Of a stretch of 64,000 nucleotides of DNA, positions 7,873 through 15,553 are shown piece after piece. The notes below the pieces were generated by a model. That model was not told the DNA's origin. It saw only the letters and a list, made by a program, of their open reading frames with translations, and did no database searches. Origin of the DNA: Nodosilinea nodulosa PCC 7104 (GTDB lineage: Bacteria; Cyanobacteriota; Cyanobacteriia; Phormidesmidales; Phormidesmidaceae); the NCBI RefSeq assembly GCF_000309385.1, contig NZ_JH976537.1, positions 2,028,029-2,092,028 of the forward strand, written 5' to 3'. The translations under genes and the position numbers were made by a program. The stretch's first letter is position 1. Each line of letters opens with the position of its first letter.

Positions 7873-9958
7873 CAGCACTCTCCCTGACTACTTGCGACCG
7901 GAGCCTGGATTGTACTTGCTGCTTCTGCTCGTCGCTGGCATCCTTGCGCCATACGACTCGGTGCCCTTGCAGTTCGGCCCCATGCTCCAGCAAGTACTTC
8001 TCCCAACCCCGGCGATCAAAAATTGCCTTCACATCACCGAGGAGGCCCCACTTTTGTTCTTGCTGGCTGAGCTTGGCGAACTTAGCGTAGTTCAGATAAT
8101 CAGGAGCGAGGGTTTGGTCTTTTTGGTGGAGCAAGGGTGGGTTATCGGCATCGTAGTCGCGGTAACGAACGTAGAGATCCTGAAGGGCGATCGCCATGCT
8201 GGTTTTCAATGCCGGGTGCGGCTCTTTGTCGAATCCAGGAAAGGCTAAATAGGTAATCTGTGGCTTCTGAACGTGGAACTTGACCACTGTGGCTTCCTCG
8301 GGGCGTCCAATAGTGCGGGATGCACACCCTTCGTAAAGCCGCAGCAGCGGGTCGAGCTGGTCTATCGCCGACACATGCACCCACAGAGAGTTAGGCCGCT
8401 GCTGCCCGATCGCACTCTTCCGACAGCGCTGCTCGATCATCTCCGTGCGGCCCAGGGTCATGAGCATCAGGTCTGCGGCGGTGCAGGCTTGCTGGTAGCT
8501 GCCGAACAGGGCTTTAATATCGGCCTGCACCGAGGGCGAGAGGTCTTTGAACTTGGGGCGATTGCCAAATTGACTGAGGGCTAGGTAGACCAGCAGGTCA
8601 TTGCGGCGTTTGTCGGCGATCGCATCCCATTCCCCAGCATCCGTCGCTTGTAGCACCACGGTAAATGCCCGCCGAATGCTGCCAAAGGTCTCCTGGAGGG
8701 GAGCTAGGGTGTCGTTGCCCAGTTCCTCGACCGTGGGTAGGCGACCGCGATCGGTGTAGAAATCCATCAGGGGCTGGAGGCGATCGCGGTATTCCTCAAA
8801 CTTGCTGACTTTGAGGCGGATGCGGGGGGCCGTCGCGCGGGAGCGGAACCGGGAGGCGCGGAAGGCTTCAGCCTGGGCTTCGTCACGAAAGATAAAGTAG
8901 ATGCCCAGAGCAATGGGGATGGCGTCTACCCCAAGCACCTGGTCGATGTAGGCTTTGAGTTCTTCCTGCTCGTAGTATTTTTGAAACGTGTTGCGGCTGG
9001 TGATGATGCCGTCGCCGTAGGCAATGACGCCTCGAGTGCGATCATCAATTAATACTTGAGCGGCAACGATCAGTACCTTCTGGGCCAGACCCCAGGCGTT
9101 GATCAGTGCTTCTCGCCGCTCAGCGGTGTCTTCGATGACGTTGATCACATAGCCCAGGCTCACTACATCAGCTGAGGCGTGAGAAATATCAGGGCGAAAG
9201 TGGGGATCCCAGCCGGAGCTGGTGAGGCCCAGGCGGTGGATGTATTCGATATCGGCCCCATGGCCGCAGCCGTAGTCGAAGTAGGTAGTGTCGGCGGGGA
9301 AGAGTCCGGCTTCCACGGCGAGGCGGACGGGTTTAGAGGCGGTAACGCGGGCGATCGCCGCCCTATGCCGCTGAATCTTCGGCTTGGCCTGCTGAGCTGA
9401 CTGGATGGGGCAAGCCAGGGCGTGATTATGGATTTCGATGCCCTGCTGAGCCAGGCGGCGTTCCCAGTTGAGCTGGGTGCCAATTTCGCGGGAGTTATCG
9501 AGCAGACCCATGGCGACCTGCTGCTGGGTCAGATGGGCGAAGCAGGTGTAGTGGGGATAGTCAGCCGCAACAAAGGTTTCTTTGCGGTGGAGCAGCGGTG
9601 GGTTAGGGGCGTCGCTGTAGTTGCGGGTTTCGACGGTGCCCGTGGCCCAGTCGACAATAGTGCTGGTGCGGAGCAGGGGGTGGGGTTCGGTGTCGAACTC
9701 GGGGTAGTAAAGGTAAGAGAGTTTGGGCTGGTCGAAGTGAAACTTGACCAGGGTGAAGGGCAGTTCCTTTTTCAGCAGGTTGCGGGCGCAATGTTCTTGA
9801 TGCCGCAGGGCATCAGCTAGAGATGGCAGGGCCGATTGGTGAATGTAGAACGCATTGGGCAGGCATTTGCCGATGGGGCTGCCCTGGCAGTGCTTAACTA
9901 GCTCTGCTTGGGGCAGGCAGGCAGCGGGTTGCAGCGCGACATCAACACTCTGAGCCAT
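7865..9958 (-). CDS. DNA phosphorothioation-associated putative methyltransferase
   Basis: 697 residues. A class I SAM-dependent methyltransferase core sits in the middle (motif I FDYGCGHGAD at 227-236, a later SLGYVINVIED segment). It is flanked by two copies of another domain: about 34-178 and about 535-675 share F/W-x-H, VKFHxxxP, YLxxPxFDxEPHP, NPPLLHxKxxxxAxDY and a final W segment. This domain layout is that of the family annotated as DNA phosphorothioation-associated methyltransferase, which co-occurs with dnd genes; its substrate has not been established to my knowledge. The gene is divergent from the DndC-like gene at 10110 with about 150 bases between them, which must hold both promoters. 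Confidence 0.85.
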   Translation of the reverse strand: MAQSVDVALQPAACLPQAELVKHCQGSPIGKCLPNAFYIHQSALPSLADALRHQEHCARNLLKKELPFTLVKFHFDQPKLSYLYYPEFDTEPHPLLRTSTIVDWATGTVETRNYSDAPNPPLLHRKETFVAADYPHYTCFAHLTQQQVAMGLLDNSREIGTQLNWERRLAQQGIEIHNHALACPIQSAQQAKPKIQRHRAAIARVTASKPVRLAVEAGLFPADTTYFDYGCGHGADIEYIHRLGLTSSGWDPHFRPDISHASADVVSLGYVINVIEDTAERREALINAWGLAQKVLIVAAQVLIDDRTRGVIAYGDGIITSRNTFQKYYEQEELKAYIDQVLGVDAIPIALGIYFIFRDEAQAEAFRASRFRSRATAPRIRLKVSKFEEYRDRLQPLMDFYTDRGRLPTVEELGNDTLAPLQETFGSIRRAFTVVLQATDAGEWDAIADKRRNDLLVYLALSQFGNRPKFKDLSPSVQADIKALFGSYQQACTAADLMLMTLGRTEMIEQRCRKSAIGQQRPNSLWVHVSAIDQLDPLLRLYEGCASRTIGRPEEATVVKFHVQKPQITYLAFPGFDKEPHPALKTSMAIALQDLYVRYRDYDADNPPLLHQKDQTLAPDYLNYAKFAKLSQQEQKWGLLGDVKAIFDRRGWEKYLLEHGAELQGHRVVWRKDASDEQKQQVQSRLRSQVVRESADA

Positions 9959-10109
9959 TTTTAGTACACTTGTATGACATCCCTAACTGACATTCCCGGC
10001 CCTAAATCACCCGATTGAAAAAGAAAAGACTACATCTAGCGCCCCGGTATCCCTTTGCCGTTAGAATGACGCTACTTAATGTCTGTTGCTGCTGTAATGC
10101 TTGGCCTGA

Positions 10110-11585
10110 ATGAGAACGCTCAGCCTATTTGAGAATGATCGCCTCTCCCTTGACCGCAGCATTGAGCTATCGGCAGAGTCGTTGCGCCACTATGGTTCTT
10201 TGTATAAGCATTGGGCGATCGCGTTCTCGGGCGGCAAAGATTCTTCAGCCACCGTTACATTAGTTGCCGATTTAATCGAGAAGGGGCTGGTGCCTCGGCC
10301 CGCGAGTATTACGGTGCTCTATGCCGATACTCGCCAAGAGCTGCCGCCGCTGCACAATGCCGCCATGGCGCTGCTCGACAAACTCAAGGAACGGGGCTTT
10401 GACACTCGGGTAGTGCTGCCCAAGCTCGACCACCGCTACTTTGTCTATATGTTGGGGCGCGGTGTGCCGCCGCCGTCGAATACATTCCGTTGGTGTACGC
10501 CCAAGCTGAAGGTGATGAGTATGGAGCGGGAGCTAGAGATCCTGCGTCAAGAGCGAGGCGAAAAGTTTCTCATGCTCACGGGGGTGCGGGTGGGCGAATC
10601 TGCCGCCCGCGATCAGCGCATTGCCATGAGCTGTAGCCGCGACGGCGGCGAGTGCGGCCAGGGCTGGTTTCAGCAGACGACCTCTAACGCCGTGGCCGAT
10701 ACCCTGGCCCCGCTGCTGCACTGGCGGGTCTGCCACGTATGGGACTGGCTGGTGCAGGCCGATGTGGAGCTGGGCTACCCCACCTTTGATATTGCCGAGG
10801 TCTACGGCCACGACCCGCAAGATGACCTGGGCGAAACGGAGTCGATCAATGCCCGCACGGGCTGTATTGGCTGCCCCCTGGTTGAGGAAGATGCAGCTCT
10901 AGAAAGAGTTTTAGCGAACCCTAAGTGGGCTTATCTGGCCCCATTGCGGCAGCTGCGCCCGCTGTATTGGGAGGTCAAGAAGCCCCAGTACCGCTTACGG
11001 AAGCACGGGGAAACCAATATCGGTGGTGAATTATCGAGCAAGCAAGGGAGGTTGGGGCCTTTGCATATGCAAGCTCGACGGTTTTTGCTGGAGGCAATTC
11101 AGAATATAGAAGCAGACGTTAATCAAGCTGCTAAAGCCCTAAACAAGCCGGAAATCAGCCTTATCAACGAGCAAGAGCTGCAGCGTATTGAAGATCTTAT
11201 TGCAGCAAACACCTGGCCCGAACGATGGGATGGCACTGAGCCCACGGGTGATCAGCTACTTCCAAAAATCAGCTCAGATGGCAGTGTTCAGCCAATATTT
11301 TTGCGTGGAAAGGAGCAGTCTTTGCCAGAAGTAATTATTGATCTATTGCGATCGCGCCCTGAGCCAATGACAGCTCAACAAATTTATCAAACACTACTAG
11401 AGACCGACAACTATCGATTTTCGGCCTATGATCCAGTTCAAGTTGTGCGGAGTGTTGTAAGACGGCACTGCGAAAATTTAGATCTAAACTATGCCAAAAA
11501 GTTGAAGAAGTATTTTGTAATGACCGCGCCCGGCTATTACACTTTGAAAGATAGTATAAGGTTCACTGAACATCACCAGAACTAG
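10110..11585 (+). CDS. PAPS-reductase-family, DndC-like protein with C-terminal winged helix
   Basis: 491 residues. The N-terminal adenine nucleotide alpha-hydrolase domain has the PP-loop SGGKDS at 40-45, a TFRWCTPKLK segment like that of true DndC, and a cysteine pair TGCIGCPL that may bind an iron-sulfur cluster. From about residue 405 a HARE-type winged helix follows (MTAQQIYQTL, VVRSVVRRHCE, KKYFVMTAPGYYTLKD). PP-loop proteins of this class activate or transfer sulfur, or adenylate a substrate. It is distinct from dndC at 15554 and may add target recognition through the winged helix. It is convergent with dndE and their 3' ends overlap by 23 bases. Confidence 0.8.
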   Translation: MRTLSLFENDRLSLDRSIELSAESLRHYGSLYKHWAIAFSGGKDSSATVTLVADLIEKGLVPRPASITVLYADTRQELPPLHNAAMALLDKLKERGFDTRVVLPKLDHRYFVYMLGRGVPPPSNTFRWCTPKLKVMSMERELEILRQERGEKFLMLTGVRVGESAARDQRIAMSCSRDGGECGQGWFQQTTSNAVADTLAPLLHWRVCHVWDWLVQADVELGYPTFDIAEVYGHDPQDDLGETESINARTGCIGCPLVEEDAALERVLANPKWAYLAPLRQLRPLYWEVKKPQYRLRKHGETNIGGELSSKQGRLGPLHMQARRFLLEAIQNIEADVNQAAKALNKPEISLINEQELQRIEDLIAANTWPERWDGTEPTGDQLLPKISSDGSVQPIFLRGKEQSLPEVIIDLLRSRPEPMTAQQIYQTLLETDNYRFSAYDPVQVVRSVVRRHCENLDLNYAKKLKKYFVMTAPGYYTLKDSIRFTEHHQN

Positions 11586-11970
11586 CTCTCACAGCAAGAG
11601 ACACAAGACTTCCGACACTCTTTAGATCGGAATTGCTGGCAAGATAGCCAATTCCCCTATGCAAGTGCAAGCGAAATTGTTGAGCTAGGGTTTCTCGATT
11701 GCTATCTAAGTGGTCGTCATGACAGCGCTGCTTGAGAGCAAGTGTTAGCTCATCTGCGATCGCACCCCCAAACACCTGCCAGGTCATCTCTATATTGCTA
11801 TCGGTCGTAAACATCACTAAAGACGGCTTGGATGGCTCTGCTAAAGAACAACAAAAGGCCCAGCGGCAGAGAATATTCCACTGATCAATTTTGGTGATGC
11901 GTTTAAGTTTAGTGAGTTGGTCTTTTGCAGATTCAGAGACTCGCACGCGCTCAACCGGCGGTTCTATCAC
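11563..11970 (-). CDS. dndE: DNA sulfur modification protein DndE
   Basis: 135 residues. DndE features are clear: VRVSESAKDQLTKLKRITKI near the N-terminus, ILCRWAFCCSLAEPS, a WQVFGG segment, and the conserved HLHRGIGYLA motif. DndE is a small DNA-binding protein of the DndCDE modification complex, reported to bind nicked DNA. Its ATG overlaps the restored stop of dndD in an ATGA arrangement (11967-11970), so it was translated by coupling to dndD. The IS1-family insertion upstream now separates it from the rest of the operon, so its expression is likely reduced or dependent on readthrough. Confidence 0.88.
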   Translation of the reverse strand: MIEPPVERVRVSESAKDQLTKLKRITKIDQWNILCRWAFCCSLAEPSKPSLVMFTTDSNIEMTWQVFGGAIADELTLALKQRCHDDHLDSNRETLAQQFRLHLHRGIGYLASNSDLKSVGSLVSLAVRASSGDVQ

Positions 11971-12102
11971 CAGAAGTACCCCGCTTTAACTTGGGTTTGA
12001 CGATTGGCTGCATCATACACCAGCATAAACTCTTGGGCGATGACGTTGTTGGTGCGGAGGGCAGCAGCTTCAGTTTGGCCAATTTCAGTATCTGTAGAGA
12101 GT
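11967..12102 (-). pseudogene. dndD: dndD, 3' fragment beyond the IS insertion
   Basis: Joining the minus strand from the inner copy of the 8-bp target repeat straight to position 12094 keeps the dndD frame open. The strand that ends HQVILLS in the upstream piece then continues TDTEIGQTEAAAL and so on for 42 residues to a TGA at 11967-11969. These residues form the C-terminal end of DndD. The fragment has no start of its own. Its stop overlaps the dndE start, confirming the ancestral operon join. Confidence 0.9.
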
Positions 12103-12948
12103 GGTAGTGCATTAGTGCACGGGAAAGAGGAAAATCAGGCGATACCATCACGAGGACAAGGAAGTCGGCCCCATGACGATTGAGATGACCTGTCCGACCT
12201 GTGGGTCTCATGACATCTCCAAGAACGGCACTAGCCACCGAGGGAAGCAAAACTACAAGTGCCGGGACTGTGGACGTCAATTCGTCGAAGATCCGCAATG
12301 GCGACCGAAGCCGAAGGAGACGAAGGCACTGGTGAATCGGCTGTTACAGGAGAAGATCCCGCTGGCGGGCATTGCGAGGGCCACGGCGGTGTCAGAGAGT
12401 TGGCTTCAAGGTCATGCCAATGCCGTCTATGAGGCGGTTCCCCAAACGGCGGCGGTCATTCCCAAGCCCAAAGGCCCGCTAGCGGTGCAGATGGATGAAT
12501 TGTGGTCTTTTGTCGGTCATAAAGGCAATAAACAATGGGTCTGGTTGGCCATGGATGCCAAGACCCGAGAAATTATTGGTTGCCACATCGGTGACCGCTC
12601 TCGGGAGTCGGCCATCGCCTTATGGCAGTCCATCCCAGCGGTCTATCGACAATGCGCCAAGGTCTACACTGACTTCTGGGAGGCCTACGTCACGGTGATT
12701 CCGAGCAAACGGCATGAGGCCGTGGGCAAAGACAGCGGCTTGACGAGTTATATCGAGCGCCTGAACAACACCCTGAGGCAGCGAATTGCCCGACTGGTGA
12801 GGAAGACCCTGTCGTTCTCCAAGAAGCTCAAGAACCATATCGGGGCGATCTGGCTGTTCATCCATGACTACAATCGCCAAATCAGACAGAAGCTCGCAGA
12901 GCAAGGTGACCTCGTCTTTTCCTCTGGCCTGCACTAAAGTGCACTACC
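12103..12948 (+). mobile_element. IS1-family insertion sequence inside dndD
   Basis: 846 bp. The ends are imperfect inverted repeats: the left begins GGTAGTGCATTAGTGCA, and the right reads GGTAGTGCACTTTAGTGCA on the opposite strand. The 8-bp sequence TAGAGAGT occurs immediately outside both ends (12095-12102 and 12949-12956), the size expected for IS1-type target duplications. The two duplicates are identical and removing the element restores a gene, so the insertion looks recent. It carries one transposase gene, transcribed against dndD. Confidence 0.95.
12173..12937 (+). CDS. IS1-family transposase, single reading frame
   Basis: 254 residues. The N-terminal zinc-finger-like segment has CPTCGS...YKCRDCGRQF, then a helix-turn-helix region. 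The DDE catalytic domain shows the acidic residues in QMDELWSF, YTDFWEAY and SYIERLNNTLRQR. Unlike classical IS1, which needs a frameshift between insA and insB, the protein is encoded in one uninterrupted frame, as in many cyanobacterial and archaeal IS1 relatives. The frame is complete, so the element may be active. Confidence 0.93.
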   Translation: MTIEMTCPTCGSHDISKNGTSHRGKQNYKCRDCGRQFVEDPQWRPKPKETKALVNRLLQEKIPLAGIARATAVSESWLQGHANAVYEAVPQTAAVIPKPKGPLAVQMDELWSFVGHKGNKQWVWLAMDAKTREIIGCHIGDRSRESAIALWQSIPAVYRQCAKVYTDFWEAYVTVIPSKRHEAVGKDSGLTSYIERLNNTLRQRIARLVRKTLSFSKKLKNHIGAIWLFIHDYNRQIRQKLAEQGDLVFSSGLH

Positions 12949-14794
12949 TAGAGAGTAAAATCACCTGGTGGCTAGCATCGGGGAAGTATCGCTCGACTAA
13001 GTTTTCACGGTGAGACGAGTCGAGTCTACCAAGCGGTGTATCGATCGCAATCGGCAGTCGTCGCCCCGATGCTCTGGCCAACCCCCACAAAATAGCAACC
13101 GCCAAAATTTGCTTCTCCCCTGCCGAGATCCGCTGTTTTGGGATTAGTTTACCTTCGTCACCGTAGAGAGATAAGCTAAACGTCTCTGGATCAATATCGA
13201 TTTGCTGCACCAGATTATTTTTGTGGAGTAGGTAAAGAAAACAATCGCGAATACTGGTTTCAAGATCAGCGAGTTTGCGAAGGGTTAGGTTTTGGCGAAA
13301 CTGAACTAGGGTAGCTTGGGCTTTGGCAACGGTACTTAGGAAATGAGCGATCGCCTGCCGATTCAAAATCTGGTCACTGTATTTAGTTAGTTCTTTATGA
13401 GTAGAAATAATTTCTTTTTCTAGCTCGTCGCATTTCTTTTCAAACACGCTTGACTGTTCTTGCAAAACATCGAGATTGGTCTGGGCGATCGCAATATCAG
13501 CTTTGAGTTGGGCATAGACCTCTGGCGAAGCAGCTTTGGCCAGCAAGCGCTCAGTGTTATCAAGGCTGGTTAAGGTTTGCTCAAGGGCTTTGAGTTGATT
13601 TTGAGCGGTTTGCTGCTGGTTAGGCAGCAGCGTATTTAGTAGCAGTGTGAGGTGGTTGATAGCGTTAGCATCTGCCCCTAGCCAAACATCGCTAGATTGA
13701 ATGGTCTGCTCTAAGGACGTGTTTTCCTGGGTTAAAAAGGCTTGGACAGACTGTATCTGTGCGGAACTCAGCCCAGCTGTCGCCAAGATATCCAGCAGCT
13801 TTTGATCGCGCTCGGCAATCAGGTCTTGAGACATTTCAATCTGCTGGCGGCGCAGCTCTTTTTGGCCCTGGGCCTGGGCTTTTTGCAGCAGGGGCTGAAT
13901 CAGCAGCAGGGGCAGCTCGGCGGCGGCCTGGTGGCAGAGCTGGTTACGGATATCGTCGGCGGTTTGTTGTAAGGAGGCGAGCTTGGCCTCTAGCTGAGGG
14001 CGATCGCTGGCAATATCTCCCCCTTTGGTTCTAAAGTTGGCTTCAGCGGTTTGGAGGTTGGTAGTCGCCTGCTCGACTTGCATTTTGAGTTGTTCAAGGC
14101 GGGTTGCTGCGGCCTCCTGGGTAGCTTTTTGCTCGGCAAGGCGGTGTTCAATTTTTTCTAGGTCGTGGAGCTCTTGGGTATTAGCGAGAGACTTTTGTTT
14201 GCGCTGGGTGAGCACATCTAGATCTAGAGCTAGGCGATCGGCCAGTTCTAGACCTAGCATGGCGCGAATGGCTTCCACCACCGGGGCTGGGGGAATAGCC
14301 TGTTCGGCTAGTTCTTTGATTTGCTCGCCATCAAAGAGGAAAAGACTCGAAATGCCCAGGGGCAAGACGGTCTCAATCCATTCATCCCAGGTTTGAACCA
14401 GCACATCGTCAGCCCAGTCATCGACGGAAACATCCAATGTGTCTTTGCCGCCCTTGGGTTGGCGGCTCCAGGTGCGCTGCACCCGAATGGTTTTGGGAAT
14501 GCCGTTGAGGATGTACTCAAAGGCCAGTTCAACGCCCGCGATCGCGTCATCAGGGGCTGCATAGTGAACGCACTGGCTAAGAAAATCGCCATAGCTGAGG
14601 CCGCGTCGGGTGGAGCACTGCGATCGCCCCCCGTACAGTGCCAGCCGCAGGGCATCGAGCAGGGTGGTTTTGCCGCCCCCATTCATGCCGCCAATGAGGA
14701 TGATGGGACAATCAGCGGCACCGGGCCTTAGATCCAGTACCTGCCGTCCCCGATAGGGGCCAAAGTTTTGCAGAACCAGCTCTAGCAGAATCAT
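12944..14794 (-). pseudogene. dndD: dndD, 5' part truncated by the IS1-family insertion
   Basis: Codons 1-615 of dndD, followed by one IS-derived Arg codon and a stop in the IS end. DndD is the SMC/Rad50-like ATPase of the phosphorothioation complex. Visible motifs: Walker A GGMNGGGKTT (35-44), a FLFDGEQI segment, a long coiled-coil middle, the ABC signature ISAGEKQI, Walker B AIDTPLGRLDS, and the strand HQVILLS before the switch region. The restored protein would be 657 residues, normal for DndD; the truncated one lacks the last 42. The start overlaps the HEPN gene stop (ATGA). The ATPase core is nearly complete, so partial activity cannot be ruled out from sequence. Confidence 0.9.
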
Positions 14795-15192
14795 GAGCCT
14801 TGCAGATACTCTGTTACTTGGCTCAGAAAATCTTCAGCGTAGGAATAGCACTCTCTAGCATCGTCTATGGATGAATCAACCAGATCGGCATAATCAGCTT
14901 CTAAACGCTGCTCAAAGGCAAAATGTAGACCTATGGACATCTGCTTGCTAAAGATACCGGTTTTAACAAACTCGCGATCAAAGAGAGAAATAGCTCCTTT
15001 ATGCTTTGATGTGCCCAACTGACGAGATACTAACAATGCCAAAACAGCGTAAAACATAGCATAGTAAAAACGATTTATTGAATCAGCATAAAAATTTTGC
15101 TCAAACAGCAATGCACCTGCTTCCAAAGCTTTTTGTGCTTGCTGAAGTCGTGACTGCACTAAAGCAGCGGTATCTTCTTGCGAATAGCTCAA
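14791..15192 (-). CDS. HEPN-domain protein of an MNT-HEPN pair
   Basis: 133 residues, all helical, with the INRFYYAMFYAVLALL and SKHKGAISLFDREFVKTG segments typical of HEPN proteins that pair with minimal nucleotidyltransferases, and FEQRLEADYADL near the C-terminus. An R-x6-H pattern is present in RQLGTSKH; whether it is the catalytic RNase motif is unclear. In such pairs the HEPN partner is commonly the toxin and the MNT partner neutralises it by AMP transfer. Its start overlaps the MNT gene stop and its stop overlaps the dndD start, so it is locked into the dnd operon. Confidence 0.8.
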   Translation of the reverse strand: MSYSQEDTAALVQSRLQQAQKALEAGALLFEQNFYADSINRFYYAMFYAVLALLVSRQLGTSKHKGAISLFDREFVKTGIFSKQMSIGLHFAFEQRLEADYADLVDSSIDDARECYSYAEDFLSQVTEYLQGS

Positions 15193-15509
15193 GCTACAAT
15201 ACCTTCTTTAAGGATATTACTGATTAGAGGACTGGCTGCATAGAGCCTACTGTCAAACTGCTGGCGCGAGTATTTCACAGTAGTAATAACAACATCATGG
15301 CTAAAGCCAACGTCCCAAGCAACGTAGCTAATTTCTTTCCAGATTTTTCGATCTAACTCTTCAACCACAACGCATACGTCTAGGTCTGATTCGGGTTCGG
15401 CCTCCCCTCTGGCCCGTGAGCCAAAAGCCCAAATGCTGGACTGGGGAAATCGCTCGCGAATTTTGTCAGCAAACTCTATTAATATGCTTTGATCATGGCT
15501 TGACATCAT
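15189..15509 (-). CDS. Minimal nucleotidyltransferase (MNT) of an MNT-HEPN pair
   Basis: 106 residues with the polymerase-beta-type nucleotidyltransferase signature FGSRARGEAEPESDLDVCVV, i.e. GS followed by the D-x-D metal site, intact. This fits MNT antitoxins that adenylylate a HEPN toxin. Two ATGs in a row mark the start. It lies 45 bases after dndC and overlaps the HEPN gene by four bases. The position between dndC and dndD is unusual and suggests the pair is either a passenger or a guard expressed with the modification genes. Confidence 0.85.
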   Translation of the reverse strand: MMSSHDQSILIEFADKIRERFPQSSIWAFGSRARGEAEPESDLDVCVVVEELDRKIWKEISYVAWDVGFSHDVVITTVKYSRQQFDSRLYAASPLISNILKEGIVA

Positions 15510-15553
15510 AGTCGGGTATAGAGTTCCAAGATCAACGGCACCTTCATTTTATC

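Noticed and set aside
11951-12298. A 115-codon minus-strand reading across the IS left end
   Set aside because: It is a frame-shifted mix of the dndD tail and IS sequence; the true dndD frame through the same bases gives the family's C-terminus.
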